Numbered from the stretch's first letter, positions 20,128-28,865 are shown. The stretch: 64,000 nucleotides of DNA from JBBIPZ01 sp037442505 [NCBI: Deltaproteobacteria bacterium] (GCA_037442505.1 JBBIPZ010000001.1:135281-199280); one strand, 5' to 3'. Program-made: numbers and translations. The notes: generated by a model from the sequence alone, not told the origin.

Positions 20128-20549
20128 GATGTTTTTTTGTAGGTCTACTGTTTTTGTTTATAGCAACAAACACTATTGCCAAAAAGGATCATTCTGTTGA
20201 TGAAACTGAAATAAACAGGTTTTATGATTCTTTAATGCAGCTTGTTAGCTATGATAAGTTTAGAGATTTTTATGATAGCTATATTGAAAAAAGTGAGATC
20301 TCATACGAAGATTTTAGCAAAGAGTTAAAATCAAGAGGTGTCATCATTGCTGGTGGATACGGTAGCAGGCTCGTAGGCTGGCAGAGAAAGGGGAAAAAGA
20401 TAATCCTCACGATAGAGAGTGAAGTTAAAAATGAGGGCATTAAAAGGCTCCATTTAACATTAGAAGAGAAGAAAGAAGGACTCAAAATTAGAATTAACGA
20501 ACTTCTTAAGATTTGTAAACAAAAACCTAAAAAAAGGAGCACTAAATGA
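20115..20549 (+). CDS. small exported protein of unknown function
   Basis: 144 residues. It has a signal peptide (RTLRCFFVGLLFLFIATNTIA, cleavage about residue 23) and then a mature part of about 120 residues rich in Lys and Glu, with no recognised motif and no Cys. It starts 13 bp inside rsmD and its stop overlaps coaD as ATGA, so it is translated with both. Being embedded in a housekeeping operon argues that it is a real gene. Location: periplasm or membrane surface. Confidence 0.7.
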   Translation: MRTLRCFFVGLLFLFIATNTIAKKDHSVDETEINRFYDSLMQLVSYDKFRDFYDSYIEKSEISYEDFSKELKSRGVIIAGGYGSRLVGWQRKGKKIILTIESEVKNEGIKRLHLTLEEKKEGLKIRINELLKICKQKPKKRSTK

Positions 20550-21046
20550 CAGCTGTATATCCAGGTTCTTTCGACCCCATTACAAATGGACATGTGGATA
20601 TTATTCAGAGAAGCTGTAACTTGTTTAATAAAGTGATAGTAGCAGTTGCAATTAATTCAGAGAAGGCGGGCCTTTTTACTCCAGAAGAAAGGGTAGAGAT
20701 TATCAAAGAAACTTTTAAAGGTAATCCGAAGATTGAGGTCGTTCATTTTAAAGGGCTGTTGATAAATTACGTTAGAGATAACAACATCAAAGTAATAATT
20801 AGAGGGCTAAGAGCGGTTTCCGATTTTGAATACGAGTTTCAGATGGCATTGATGAATAAAAAGCTGTGGAAGGATGTTGAAACAGTTTTTATGATGAGTT
20901 CTGAAAACAATATGTATGTTAGTTCAAGGATTGTTAAAGAGATATTTAGTTTGGGTGGGTGTGTAAAAGACCTTGTACCTGAAAACGTTAGAACAAAACT
21001 TGAAAAGAAGTTTAAAGAGTTAAAAAAACATAAAAAGGGAATATGA
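20546..21046 (+). CDS. coaD: phosphopantetheine adenylyltransferase
   Basis: 166 residues, normal length. It transfers AMP from ATP to 4'-phosphopantetheine, the penultimate step of coenzyme A synthesis. The nucleotidyl-transferase motif is YPGSFDPITNGH (H16), followed by IIRGLRAVSDFEYEFQMALMN and the SSRIVKEIFSLGG segment that binds ATP. The start overlaps the previous stop (ATGA). Confidence 0.97.
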   Translation: MTAVYPGSFDPITNGHVDIIQRSCNLFNKVIVAVAINSEKAGLFTPEERVEIIKETFKGNPKIEVVHFKGLLINYVRDNNIKVIIRGLRAVSDFEYEFQMALMNKKLWKDVETVFMMSSENNMYVSSRIVKEIFSLGGCVKDLVPENVRTKLEKKFKELKKHKKGI

Positions 21047-21047
21047 T

Positions 21048-22250
21048 ATGATAAAACTTGCAAAACGCTTAAAGTCATTAAAACCATCGCCTACGCTTGC
21101 ACTTGATGCGCACATTAAGAAGTTACGTAGCTTGGGAATAAATGTGATAAGTTTTGGTGTTGGAGAGCCTGATTTTGATACGCCAGAAACAATAAAATCT
21201 GCGGCAATAAAAGCCATTAACAATGGTTTCACAAAATACACGCCTGCTTCCGGGACTGAAGACCTCAAAAGGGCTGTGTGTCAATATTATCAGAAGTATT
21301 ATAATGTAAATTTAACTCCACCACAAATAGTTGTCTCGAATGGAGCCAAGCACTCACTATTTAACATTGCTTTAGCAATTTTTAATAACAGAGATGAGGT
21401 GATCATTCCTGCTCCTTATTGGGTGTCTTATCCAGAGCAGTTATGTTTAGTAGGAGCAAAGCCAATTTTTGTAAAAACAAGCCTTATGGATGGCTTTAAG
21501 GTCAAGGTAGAGCAGTTACAGCAATGTTTAACAAAAAAAACTAAAGCAATAATTTTAAACACGCCCTCAAATCCCACAGGAATGATTTATAATAAAGACG
21601 AGCTTTTAAAAATTCTTGATTTTGCCAAGACACATAAATTGTTTTTGATTGTTGATGAGATTTATGACAGGCTTGTATATGAAAAGGAGTTTGTCTCAAT
21701 TTTAAACTTAATACAGAACGATCAACTCGCAAAAGATTCAGTTATAGTCGTGAATGGAGTATCAAAATCCTTTGCGATGACGGGGTGGCGTATTGGTTAC
21801 ACTATTTCTAACGAGGCGATTGCGAAGGCTATGGCAGACATTCAAAGCCAGACGACTTCTAACCCATCATCTATATCTCAAAAGGCGGCAGAAGCAGCAC
21901 TTTTAGGAGATGACGAAGATGTTAAGAAAATGGTGGAAGTGTTTAAACAAAGGCGTGATTTAATAGTATCTATGTTGAGAAATATAGAAGGCGTCAATTT
22001 AAAAAGTCCTGATGGAAGTTTTTATGTTTTTCCAGACTTTTCTCACTATATTAACAAAAAATTTAATGGCATCAGGATTCAAAGTACACTGAAACTTTGC
22101 GAATACCTTTTGAACGAAGCAAAAGTGGGAATTGTGCCGGGTGAAGCCTTTGGTGCCCCCGGATTTGTTAGATTTTCTTTTGCTACTTCTAAAGAAAATA
22201 TAAATGCTGGTTTAGAAAGTGTAAAATATGCACTTCACAGGCTTAAATAG
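21048..22250 (+). CDS. aspartate aminotransferase (class I PLP aminotransferase)
   Basis: 400 residues, subgroup I-β of class I aminotransferases. FGVGEPDFDTPE, NTPSNPTGMIY, IVDEIYDRLVYE and the PLP lysine K240 (NGVSKSFAMTGWRIGY) are all in place, and the C-terminal substrate Arg is in GFVRFSFATS. It probably interconverts aspartate/2-oxoglutarate and oxaloacetate/glutamate; members of this subgroup can also act on prephenate or other amino acids. It follows coaD after 1 bp. A clear terminator-like hairpin follows 66 bp after the stop. Confidence 0.92.
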   Translation: MIKLAKRLKSLKPSPTLALDAHIKKLRSLGINVISFGVGEPDFDTPETIKSAAIKAINNGFTKYTPASGTEDLKRAVCQYYQKYYNVNLTPPQIVVSNGAKHSLFNIALAIFNNRDEVIIPAPYWVSYPEQLCLVGAKPIFVKTSLMDGFKVKVEQLQQCLTKKTKAIILNTPSNPTGMIYNKDELLKILDFAKTHKLFLIVDEIYDRLVYEKEFVSILNLIQNDQLAKDSVIVVNGVSKSFAMTGWRIGYTISNEAIAKAMADIQSQTTSNPSSISQKAAEAALLGDDEDVKKMVEVFKQRRDLIVSMLRNIEGVNLKSPDGSFYVFPDFSHYINKKFNGIRIQSTLKLCEYLLNEAKVGIVPGEAFGAPGFVRFSFATSKENINAGLESVKYALHRLK

Positions 22251-22294
22251 ACTAAGTTAGAACTTCTTACACTGCCATTTAATTATGCAAGAAC

Positions 22295-22416
22295 TTTGCA
22301 AAACCTTGCAAGGGTCTTGAAAATCATTGAAAATGATTTTCAAATTTTTATATAAATAGCTGGTCTACAGGGTTGTGGGGATACGCCATGAGTAAGAGGC
22401 CTTTTTCGAAGGTCTC
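22295..22416 (+). repeat. dispersed intergenic repeat, copy A
   Basis: A stretch of about 122 bp that is clearly related, in reverse complement, to 50688-50814; by eye about three quarters of positions match over the full length. Shared landmarks in order: TTTGCAAAA, the hairpin AAAATCATT/AATGATTTT, a T-rich tail, TAGCT, GGATAYGCCA, GAGTAA and CCTTTTT. A second hairpin, GAGGCCTT/AAGGTCTC with a 5-base loop (22396-22416), closes the element. In both copies it lies after the stop of one gene and before the next, in the direction of transcription. Not coding: copy B has stops where copy A has a 28-codon frame. Confidence 0.75.
22317..22352 (+). terminator. intrinsic terminator after the aminotransferase gene
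   Basis: A perfect 12-bp stem TTGAAAATCATT (22317-22328) with AATGATTTTCAA (22332-22343), loop GAA, then ATTTTTATA. It is also part of the dispersed repeat. Confidence 0.75.
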
Positions 22417-22495
22417 TATGTGTGAAAAGATATTTTTTTTGAAAGCAGCTTTTTTTTCTTGCATTTCTGAATAGAAACTGTTAAAAATTAAAACG

Positions 22496-23599
22496 ATGGT
22501 TGGAAAAATCGAGAAAAAGTTTTATTTTTTTGTGATTTTGTTTTGTACCGCTTTTCTCGTAACGAGTGTCCCGTCTGTATATGCTAAAAAAAGCAGGTCA
22601 AGCAAAAAGATTTCCAAGCAAAAGACTGTAAAAAGTATTAAATCAGCCAAAAAAAACCAACAGACATCACAAAAAATATATACTTTAAGGCGCGGAGATA
22701 CATTGGTCAGAATTGCAAAGGTTAATGGTTGTGATGTAAAGACGTTAAAAAAGTTAAATCCCTCACTTGACCCGAAGAGATTGAAACCTGGCATCAAAAT
22801 AAAGCTTCCCGTGTCTGTCGCAGATACAAAGAAATCTGTAATTAGAGACTCCGAAATTGTCTATAAGGTGAAAAAAGGTGATACGCTTCATTCTATCGCT
22901 AAAAGATTTAACCTAAGTACAGATGAAATAAAGCAACTCAATAAGATTAATGATGAGCATATTGTTGCGGGGATGAATTTACTAATAAAGAATTTAGATA
23001 AAGAAAAAGATGAGCAAGGTGTAAAAAAGTTTTACTCCCTTACTGATGTAGACGATGAGGATTTTGGCGAAGATGCTGGAGAAGGAACAAAAGAGTTAAC
23101 TTTACTTGACGATGAATCTAATTTGCCTAAAACCGTTATGCCTCCATTTACACTTACAAGAGATAAGTTAGATAGATTACTTAGCTATTCCCTTGATTTT
23201 TTGGGCACGGATTATAAATATGGTGGAAACAGTGTATCTGCAATTGATTGTTCTGCCTTTGTCAAGACAGTTTTCAAGGAAATTGATATCAATCTACCCC
23301 GAACGTCTCGAGAACAGTTTAGTTATGGTGTTAATGTATCACTTGAAGAACTTCGTGAAGGAGACTTGCTGTTTTTTGCAAAGAAAAAGCGTATAAATCA
23401 CGTAGGGATATATATCGGCAATGATATGTTTATCCACGCAGCGAGAAAAGGAAAGGGAGTAATAATAACCAAGATGGATAGTCCTTATGTTAAAAAACAT
23501 TTTGTTGGGGCAAAAAGGATTTTCTCTTTAGAGGGAGAAAAACAGAATATAGATTTAAAGAAAGATTTAAGCCTTGCTGAAAAACCATTGGTAAACTAA
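22496..23599 (+). CDS. cell-wall hydrolase with two LysM and an NlpC/P60 domain
   Basis: 367 residues, exported. Signal peptide residues 1-30 (ends VTSVPSVYA), then a Lys/Ser-rich linker. Two LysM peptidoglycan-binding repeats follow, about 61-105 (YTLRRGDTLVRIAKVNG) and 121-165 (YKVKKGDTLHSIAKRF). After an acidic linker comes the NlpC/P60 endopeptidase domain (about 220-345) with catalytic C252 in DCSAFVK, His in NHVGIYIG and a third polar residue in FIHAARKG. It cleaves γ-D-Glu-diaminopimelate peptide links in the wall. There is no ribosome site before the ATG; a TTGCAT...TAAAAA pair ends 8 bp before it. The 3' end overlaps the convergent permease gene by 33 bp. Confidence 0.93.
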   Translation: MVGKIEKKFYFFVILFCTAFLVTSVPSVYAKKSRSSKKISKQKTVKSIKSAKKNQQTSQKIYTLRRGDTLVRIAKVNGCDVKTLKKLNPSLDPKRLKPGIKIKLPVSVADTKKSVIRDSEIVYKVKKGDTLHSIAKRFNLSTDEIKQLNKINDEHIVAGMNLLIKNLDKEKDEQGVKKFYSLTDVDDEDFGEDAGEGTKELTLLDDESNLPKTVMPPFTLTRDKLDRLLSYSLDFLGTDYKYGGNSVSAIDCSAFVKTVFKEIDINLPRTSREQFSYGVNVSLEELREGDLLFFAKKKRINHVGIYIGNDMFIHAARKGKGVIITKMDSPYVKKHFVGAKRIFSLEGEKQNIDLKKDLSLAEKPLVN

Positions 23600-24535
23600 G
23601 CTAACGATAAGAGTGCCGCTCACGCAGACAAAAAGGTAATAAAAAAAAGCCCTCTTTTTAAACATCGTCAGGAAAACCGCCATAACTGGTATCGCTGTTA
23701 CAGGTCCCCCTATCAAAAAAGCTAATCCAGCGCCATTATTTAAGCCTTTCTCTAAAAGACCGTAAAGTATTGCAGAAGCAGATATTTGGTTGACATAAAG
23801 AGGAATGGAGAAAATAATAACTATAAGAATGCTCATAATGTTGCCGTTACCTAAATAATCAGCAATCCATTCAGATGGAACAAATTTTAGTATCAATATC
23901 TCGAAAAACACTCCAATCAAGAAATATTTTCCTATCCTAAGCGTGCCTTCCCAGCCTTTTGCAAGAAAGACAAAGAATTTATTATTGGTTTTTGCTTCAA
24001 CCTTATGACTCATCTGCATATGGCAGCTACAACGTAGCTCTTCAATAGGAAAATCTGGATCGTGGAAGTCCATATCATGGGGAATTTCTGTAACTTTTAG
24101 AATCTGATGATGTTTGAAAAATTTGTCTTCAAGAAGGAGTGTTAAAAAACCAGCATATAAACCCATAAAAGCAGCGGCAAACGATTTAGCAAGAGCCCAT
24201 TGTGTTCCCAACTCCCATTGGGTTAAGGTATAGCCAGAAGGACTTAAAAGGGGGGAAGAAATTAAGAGTGCCATTACTGTTGAAAATGGGACGCCACCAA
24301 AAAATAATCCTAAAGATAGAGGAAGCACACCACATGCACATAGAGGACTGATTAACCCCAGGGCAGTTGCAATCATTATAGAAAGTACACCGTATTTTTT
24401 TATAGTGTTTTTGATTTTAACATGCCACTTGTATGTACGAATTAACGCTTCTAATCCTACTCCGATAAAAAAGTATGGTAATAAGTATAAAACTTCTTCT
24501 AAAAACTCTTTTAAAAAATCTAAAAATAGTTGCAT
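23567..24535 (-). CDS. SO_0444/ArsP-type permease (metal efflux)
   Basis: 322 residues with about eight membrane helices in two inverted repeats. SPLCACGVLPLSLGLFFGGVPF and SSPLLSPSGY in the first half are diagnostic of the DUF318 permease family (SO_0444, ArsP). A cytoplasmic loop of about 40 residues is rich in His, Cys and Asp (HHQILK, HDMDFHDPDF, RCSCHMQMSHK), which points to binding of soft or transition metal ions, as in SO_0444 Cu/Zn efflux proteins. Arsenical export is the alternative. A start-proximal regulator is not present. The coding 3' end overlaps the hydrolase gene tail to tail. Confidence 0.85.
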   Translation of the reverse strand: MQLFLDFLKEFLEEVLYLLPYFFIGVGLEALIRTYKWHVKIKNTIKKYGVLSIMIATALGLISPLCACGVLPLSLGLFFGGVPFSTVMALLISSPLLSPSGYTLTQWELGTQWALAKSFAAAFMGLYAGFLTLLLEDKFFKHHQILKVTEIPHDMDFHDPDFPIEELRCSCHMQMSHKVEAKTNNKFFVFLAKGWEGTLRIGKYFLIGVFFEILILKFVPSEWIADYLGNGNIMSILIVIIFSIPLYVNQISASAILYGLLEKGLNNGAGLAFLIGGPVTAIPVMAVFLTMFKKRAFFYYLFVCVSGTLIVSLVYQWFFSKA

Positions 24536-24980
24536 AGTGACGTGTCCTTAAAGCACAATATATGCCAATATTTTAGCAAGAAAAAGCCTTTATTAAAACG
24601 AAAAAACAATAGAATAACTGAAATTTTTAAAACTTGAATTTTATGTCTGACATATTATCAAATTTTAACTGTTAATATGTCTTTGCCATTTATTTCTGTC
24701 TGGCGAAGGTTTGACAGTAGGCAGTTTTTTTTCTTAAGTAAGCACACATAACAAGTTGTTCAAAGGACAAAAACACCAAAGAATTTAGAAAATGATGAGA
24801 TTGTTAAGCCACAATCAGAATGAGTTATGAGGCTACAAAATGCATGAGCAACAGAAATTAAGAAAGAAAAGTTGTTAGCCCGTTTTTATCATTTATCTGT
24901 GCGAGAGCTTAAAAAGTTTAACGTCAAACCGCAAATTTATCTTTTTTTTTCTTTTTCATTTTGTTAAAATATCTTAAGAT
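24536..24980. other. 445-bp gap between divergent genes without a recognisable gene
   Basis: Both flanking genes read outward, so promoters for each must lie here. A 9-bp inverted repeat GACATATTA (24649-24657) and TAATATGTC (24673-24681) is present. Just after it comes a compound stem (CTGTC/GACAG inside TGCC/GGCA) followed by a run of eight T near 24723-24732, which could be the 3' end of a small RNA on the plus strand or a decayed terminator. At 24845-24940 a frame reads like protein but is interrupted by stops. No intact coding sequence is supported. Confidence 0.5.
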
Positions 24981-26162
24981 ATGACAAAAATTATCTCTTT
25001 TTTTGTGTTATTCTTTTTTTGCCTCTCCTCCCTTGTTCATGCGCAAAAGTATTCTATGCTTGTTCCCGATATTGTTCAGCGTAATATAGATAAGTTTGAT
25101 GATGTGAAAACTACTTTTGCGATGAGAGAAGAGATCGCAAATTTTAAAAACTTTTCTGTTATTAATAGAAGTAACACCTTAAAACTTTTATCATCTGGCA
25201 ACGGCAATGGATTCAATTACATGCCGGATACAGAAACCTATATTAACAAATTGTCAGATTTAGTTTTAAGTAAAGATATCGATTTTGCCTTTTTTGTCAA
25301 CTTAAAAAGCTCTGGAAAAAGTTTTACAGTTGAAGCATATTTAATAAACTATGAAGGCATCTTATATAATGACAGTGTCGAAATTAATAATAACGAAGAT
25401 TTTGAAAATCAACTGAGAAAATTAGTTAGAGCTATATTTACAAGACTCAACTTTGGAGAAAATGAAGGCAACAACCTTTATGAATACGAAGAGATGGTGT
25501 TTATACCAGGTGGTAACGCAATTATTGGGAGTAATTTTGGAGAACCGTTTGAAGCCCCTGAGCGAACAGTTTTTGTAAACTCGTTTTATATTGATAAATT
25601 TGAAGTTACAAATGCACAATATAAGCGTTTTATTGATGAAACAAAAAGAGAAGCACCAAAAAACGTTGTCAATTCAGACTATACTATCTGGAAAAAAGGT
25701 ACGTATCCAGAAGAACTTGCAAACCATCCCGTTGTTAATGTTACCTGGTATGAGGCAAAGGCATATTGTGAATGGGCAGGCAAACGATTGCCTACATCAA
25801 TCGAGTGGGAGAAGGCAGCAAGAGGTCCATACGGCAACGTTTATCCCTGGGGTAACGAGTTCTTTATGGGCTATGCTAATCTTTACACAAAGGGAGTGTC
25901 GTATAAAATACAACAAACTGTTCCCGTTGGTTCATATGAGAAATCAAAAAGTTATTATGGTGTATATGACTTAGCCGGGAATGTTTGGGAGTGGACAGCA
26001 AGCGTTCCTCCTAATTCTAAGGACCCAGCAGATATAAGGCGTGTAGCAAAAGGTGGGGGTTGGGGTTACAATGGGAATAAATATACTTCCCGTGCATCTT
26101 ATGGTATCTTTTTCACCGCAGACTATACAAGTAACTGTTTGGGTTTTAGGTGTGCCAAGTAA
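24981..26162 (+). CDS. exported formylglycine-generating-enzyme (SUMF1) family protein
   Basis: 393 residues. Signal peptide 1-21 (ends SLVHA), a poorly conserved N-terminal domain of about 140 residues, and a SUMF1/FGE domain from about 165 to the end: MVFIPGGNAIIGSN, YIDKFEVTNAQYKRFI, HPVVNVTWYEAKAYCEWAGKRLPTSIEWEKAARGP, YPWGNE, DLAGNVWEWT, RVAKGGGW and LGFRCAK. True FGE needs two active-site Cys near the C-terminus; here only C in SNCLGFRC remain, so it may not oxidise a sulfatase Cys. No sulfatase is nearby. Such secreted FGE-like proteins often act as binding or structural domains. No ribosome site is seen at the ATG. Confidence 0.82.
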   Translation: MTKIISFFVLFFFCLSSLVHAQKYSMLVPDIVQRNIDKFDDVKTTFAMREEIANFKNFSVINRSNTLKLLSSGNGNGFNYMPDTETYINKLSDLVLSKDIDFAFFVNLKSSGKSFTVEAYLINYEGILYNDSVEINNNEDFENQLRKLVRAIFTRLNFGENEGNNLYEYEEMVFIPGGNAIIGSNFGEPFEAPERTVFVNSFYIDKFEVTNAQYKRFIDETKREAPKNVVNSDYTIWKKGTYPEELANHPVVNVTWYEAKAYCEWAGKRLPTSIEWEKAARGPYGNVYPWGNEFFMGYANLYTKGVSYKIQQTVPVGSYEKSKSYYGVYDLAGNVWEWTASVPPNSKDPADIRRVAKGGGWGYNGNKYTSRASYGIFFTADYTSNCLGFRCAK

Positions 26163-26197
26163 ATATATCTTCAATGGTTTATTCCTGTCAAAAAAAA

Positions 26198-26226
26198 TAG
26201 ACAACCTTAACCAAAAAAGATAAAAT
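26198..26226 (+). promoter_or_regulatory. sigma70-type promoter of recA
   Basis: TAGACA at 26198-26203, exactly 17 bp, then TAAAAT at 26221-26226; AGGAGG follows at 26247-26252. No sequence resembling a known LexA box was seen around it. Confidence 0.65.
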
Positions 26227-26256
26227 CTATTAAAACGAACAATTATAGGAGGCTTT

Positions 26257-27264
26257 ATGGCTCTTGATAGTCAAAAAAACAAGGCTTTAGAGATAGCTAT
26301 GTCTCAAATTGAAAAGCAGTTTGGCAAAGGTTCGATAATGAAGCTCGGCAGCGAGTCTCTGGAAAAGGACATAGATGTAATTTCGACTGGCTCGATATCT
26401 TTAGATATAGCTTTAGGTGTAGGTGGTGTGCCGAGAGGCAGGATAATAGAGATTTTTGGACCAGAATCCTCTGGTAAAACTACGATCTGTTTACACGTCA
26501 TTGCAGAAGCACAAAAAAAGGGTGGCGCAGCGGCATTTATAGATGCAGAACATGCACTTGATGTAGTTTATGCAAGTAAGTTGGGCGTTAAGACTGATGA
26601 CCTGTTAATATCACAACCTGATACTGGCGAGCAAGCTCTTGAGATTGCTGAAGTTCTTATAAGAAGTGGTGCTTTAGATGTGCTTGTTATAGATTCTGTA
26701 GCAGCATTGGTTCCAAAGGCTGAAATTGAAGGGGAAATGGGAGATGCGCATATGGGTTTACAGGCAAGGTTAATGTCGCAGGCACTAAGAAAACTAACTG
26801 CTGCAATATCAAAATCCAAGACTACCGTTATTTTCACAAACCAGATACGTTCAAAGATTGGTGTATTTTTTGGAAATCCTGAAACGACAACAGGTGGATA
26901 TGCGCTTAAATTTTATGCATCGGTTAGAATGGATATTCGTCCTATTAGTCCTATTAAAGAAGGCAATGATAAGATTGGAACGAGAACGCGTGTCAAGGTC
27001 GTTAAAAACAAAGTTGCTCCCCCTTTTAAAGAGGCAGAATTTGACATCCTTTATGGTGTAGGGATATCAAAGGAAGGAGATGTGCTGGATCTGGCAGTTG
27101 AGGAAGGGTTAATTGAAAAAAGTGGTGCATGGTACTCATATAAAGGGGATCGAATCGGTCAGGGACGTGAAAATGCAAAACAGTATTTAAAAGAGCATAC
27201 GGAACTTTTAGCCCAGTTAGAAAAGGCGATTCTTGAAAAGCATAACCTATACAAAGGAGAGTAA
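26257..27264 (+). CDS. recA: recombinase RecA
   Basis: 335 residues, full length without an intein. Polymerises on single-stranded DNA for homologous recombination and triggers LexA-type self-cleavage. N-terminal [22 protein letters not shown], Walker A GPESSGKT (68-75), Walker [16 protein letters not shown]-binding loop 1 ([20 protein letters not shown]) and loop 2 ([22 protein letters not shown]). It is followed with no gap by pilT, then recX. Confidence 0.98.
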   Translation: MALDSQKNKALEIAMSQIEKQFGKGSIMKLGSESLEKDIDVISTGSISLDIALGVGGVPRGRIIEIFGPESSGKTTICLHVIAEAQKKGGAAAFIDAEHALDVVYASKLGVKTDDLLISQPDTGEQALEIAEVLIRSGALDVLVIDSVAALVPKAEIEGEMGDAHMGLQARLMSQALRKLTAAISKSKTTVIFTNQIRSKIGVFFGNPETTTGGYALKFYASVRMDIRPISPIKEGNDKIGTRTRVKVVKNKVAPPFKEAEFDILYGVGISKEGDVLDLAVEEGLIEKSGAWYSYKGDRIGQGRENAKQYLKEHTELLAQLEKAILEKHNLYKGE

Positions 27265-28425
27265 ATGGGCAATTCAGTCCTTGATGAGATTCTAAAAATA
27301 GCTATGAAGATCGAGGCTTCTGACGTCCACCTCAAGCCTGGCAAGCCGCCAGTCTATCGAACACACAATAAACTTGTCTCTTTAAAAGATGCGAAGGTGT
27401 TGGGCTTTGATGAGCTTAACGAGATGCTTTATGGGATGATGACACCAAAACAAAGGTCGGAGTTTGATCAAAAATTTGATTTTGATATGGCATATAGCGT
27501 GCCGGGTGTCGGCAGGTTCAGGGTAAATCTTTTCAAACAAAGAGGCAGCATTGGCGCTGTAATGCGTGCAATACCAATGGTCGTTAAAGGGTTTAAAGAG
27601 CTTGGTTTGCCGCCAATTATGGAAAAGATTGCGAGCGAAAAAAGGGGATTAATCCTTGTTACAGGTACTACAGGATCAGGAAAATCTACAACACTTGCAT
27701 CGATTATAGACTATATAAACAACACCAGTACTTGTAACATAATAACGATTGAGGACCCTATAGAGTTTCTTTTCAGGGACAACAAAAGCATTATCGTCCA
27801 GAGAGAGGTTGGTTTTGATACATTAAGTTTTAACAATGCGCTAAGGGCGGCATTGAGACAGGATCCAGACATCATACTTGTAGGAGAGATGAGGGATATC
27901 GAAACAATCGAAATTGCGTTAACTGCAGCTGAAACAGGACATCTTGTTTTAAGTACTTTGCATACGATGGATGCTACAGAGACGATTAACAGAATTGTTG
28001 GGATTTTCCCTCCGCATCAGCAACAGCAGATTAGATATCAGTTGGCAGCAACATTGAAGGCAGTCATCTCCCAGAGGTTAGTGCCTAAGGCAGATGGTAG
28101 AGGGAGAGTGCCTGCGGTAGAAATACTTATTGCTACTGCCAGAATTAAAGAACTTATCGAGGATCCAACTAAAACTAAAGCCATTAGGGACGCTATTGCA
28201 GAAGGGCACACAGTTTATGGAATGCAAACATTTGACCAGAGCTTATATGTCCTGTTGAAACAAAACCTTATTACTTACGAGGAGGCATTAAAAAATGCCA
28301 CAAACCCAGCTGACTTTGCTCTTAAAGTAAGTGGGGTAGACACCTCATCTGATAAAACATCATCTGTACATGAGGGGGGAGAAGTATCAAAGGACAAAGA
28401 AGAACTGAAGATAGAGCGCTTTTAG
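27265..28425 (+). CDS. pilT: type IV pilus retraction ATPase PilT
   Basis: 386 residues. N-terminal PAS-like domain with SDVHLKPGKPPVYR, Walker A GTTGSGKST (134-142), Asp box with ITIEDPIEF, Walker B DIILVGEMRD, the His box TGHLVLSTLHT, and the C-terminal AIAEGHTVYGMQTFDQSL region that corresponds to the AIREGH-type motif of retraction ATPases. It depolymerises pili for twitching motility at the inner-membrane platform. It begins at the base after the recA stop, so it is inserted into the classical recA-recX-alaS order. Other pilus genes are not in the window. Confidence 0.94.
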   Translation: MGNSVLDEILKIAMKIEASDVHLKPGKPPVYRTHNKLVSLKDAKVLGFDELNEMLYGMMTPKQRSEFDQKFDFDMAYSVPGVGRFRVNLFKQRGSIGAVMRAIPMVVKGFKELGLPPIMEKIASEKRGLILVTGTTGSGKSTTLASIIDYINNTSTCNIITIEDPIEFLFRDNKSIIVQREVGFDTLSFNNALRAALRQDPDIILVGEMRDIETIEIALTAAETGHLVLSTLHTMDATETINRIVGIFPPHQQQQIRYQLAATLKAVISQRLVPKADGRGRVPAVEILIATARIKELIEDPTKTKAIRDAIAEGHTVYGMQTFDQSLYVLLKQNLITYEEALKNATNPADFALKVSGVDTSSDKTSSVHEGGEVSKDKEELKIERF

Positions 28426-28484
28426 TTAAAAGGTATGCTTTAAGACTTCTGGAGCGTTTTATCTATTCAGAAAGTGTATTAAAA

Positions 28485-28865
28485 GTGAAAATTTTGAATA
28501 AATTTCCTGATAGCGAAGCTGAAATAGAGGTTATCGTTAACGATTTAAAAAAACTCGGATATATCGATGATGAAAAAAATGCGCACTACTATGTAGATTT
28601 GCTAATTTCAAGGGGGTATGGCAGAGAATACATTAAACGCTATTTAAAGAAAAAAGGCTTTCCAGTACCGGATGAGATTGTTGTTGAAAGTAGTGATGCT
28701 ATAGAGAAATGGTTTTTAAAAAAGACGAAGGGTAAAACAAGTTTAGAACGGAAAGATTGGCAGAGGGTTTTTTTGTATCTTAAGAGTAAAGGTTTTACTT
28801 CAGAGGAAATTTTTGATTTTTTTAGAAAACGGAGGGTGTATGAAGGGGAGAGAGATTCGCGCTAA
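28485..28865 (+). CDS. recX: regulatory protein RecX
   Basis: 126 residues from the only standard start codon (GTG 28485), but the RecX reading clearly continues upstream: the frame is open back to 28374 and encodes KRYALRLLERFIYSES, the usual first RecX helix pair (A-L-R-L-L...S-E). No ATG, GTG or TTG occurs there. The best alternative is ATC at 28386, 5 bases after a very strong GAGGGGGGAG. The rest has LGYIDDEKNAHYYVDLLISRGYG and REYIKRYLKKKGF, the typical three-helix repeats. RecX binds RecA filaments and limits their growth. The 3' end overlaps alaS by 26 bp. Confidence 0.85.
   Translation: MKILNKFPDSEAEIEVIVNDLKKLGYIDDEKNAHYYVDLLISRGYGREYIKRYLKKKGFPVPDEIVVESSDAIEKWFLKKTKGKTSLERKDWQRVFLYLKSKGFTSEEIFDFFRKRRVYEGERDSR

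Noticed and set aside
22388-22474. 28-codon frame starting ATG AGT AAG inside repeat copy A
   Set aside because: The matching stretch in copy B has no ATG and contains TAA and TAG, so the repeat is not coding.
24845-24945. Protein-like frame containing FYHLSVRELKKFN, faintly like YhcG/DUF1016 proteins
   Set aside because: Stops interrupt it on the upstream side and the similarity is only a few residues; too weak to call a pseudogene.
28374-28485. pilT-recX fusion by frameshift as the main explanation
   Set aside because: The PilT tail ends normally in its own frame and a fusion has no precedent; kept only as one option beside a non-AUG start.
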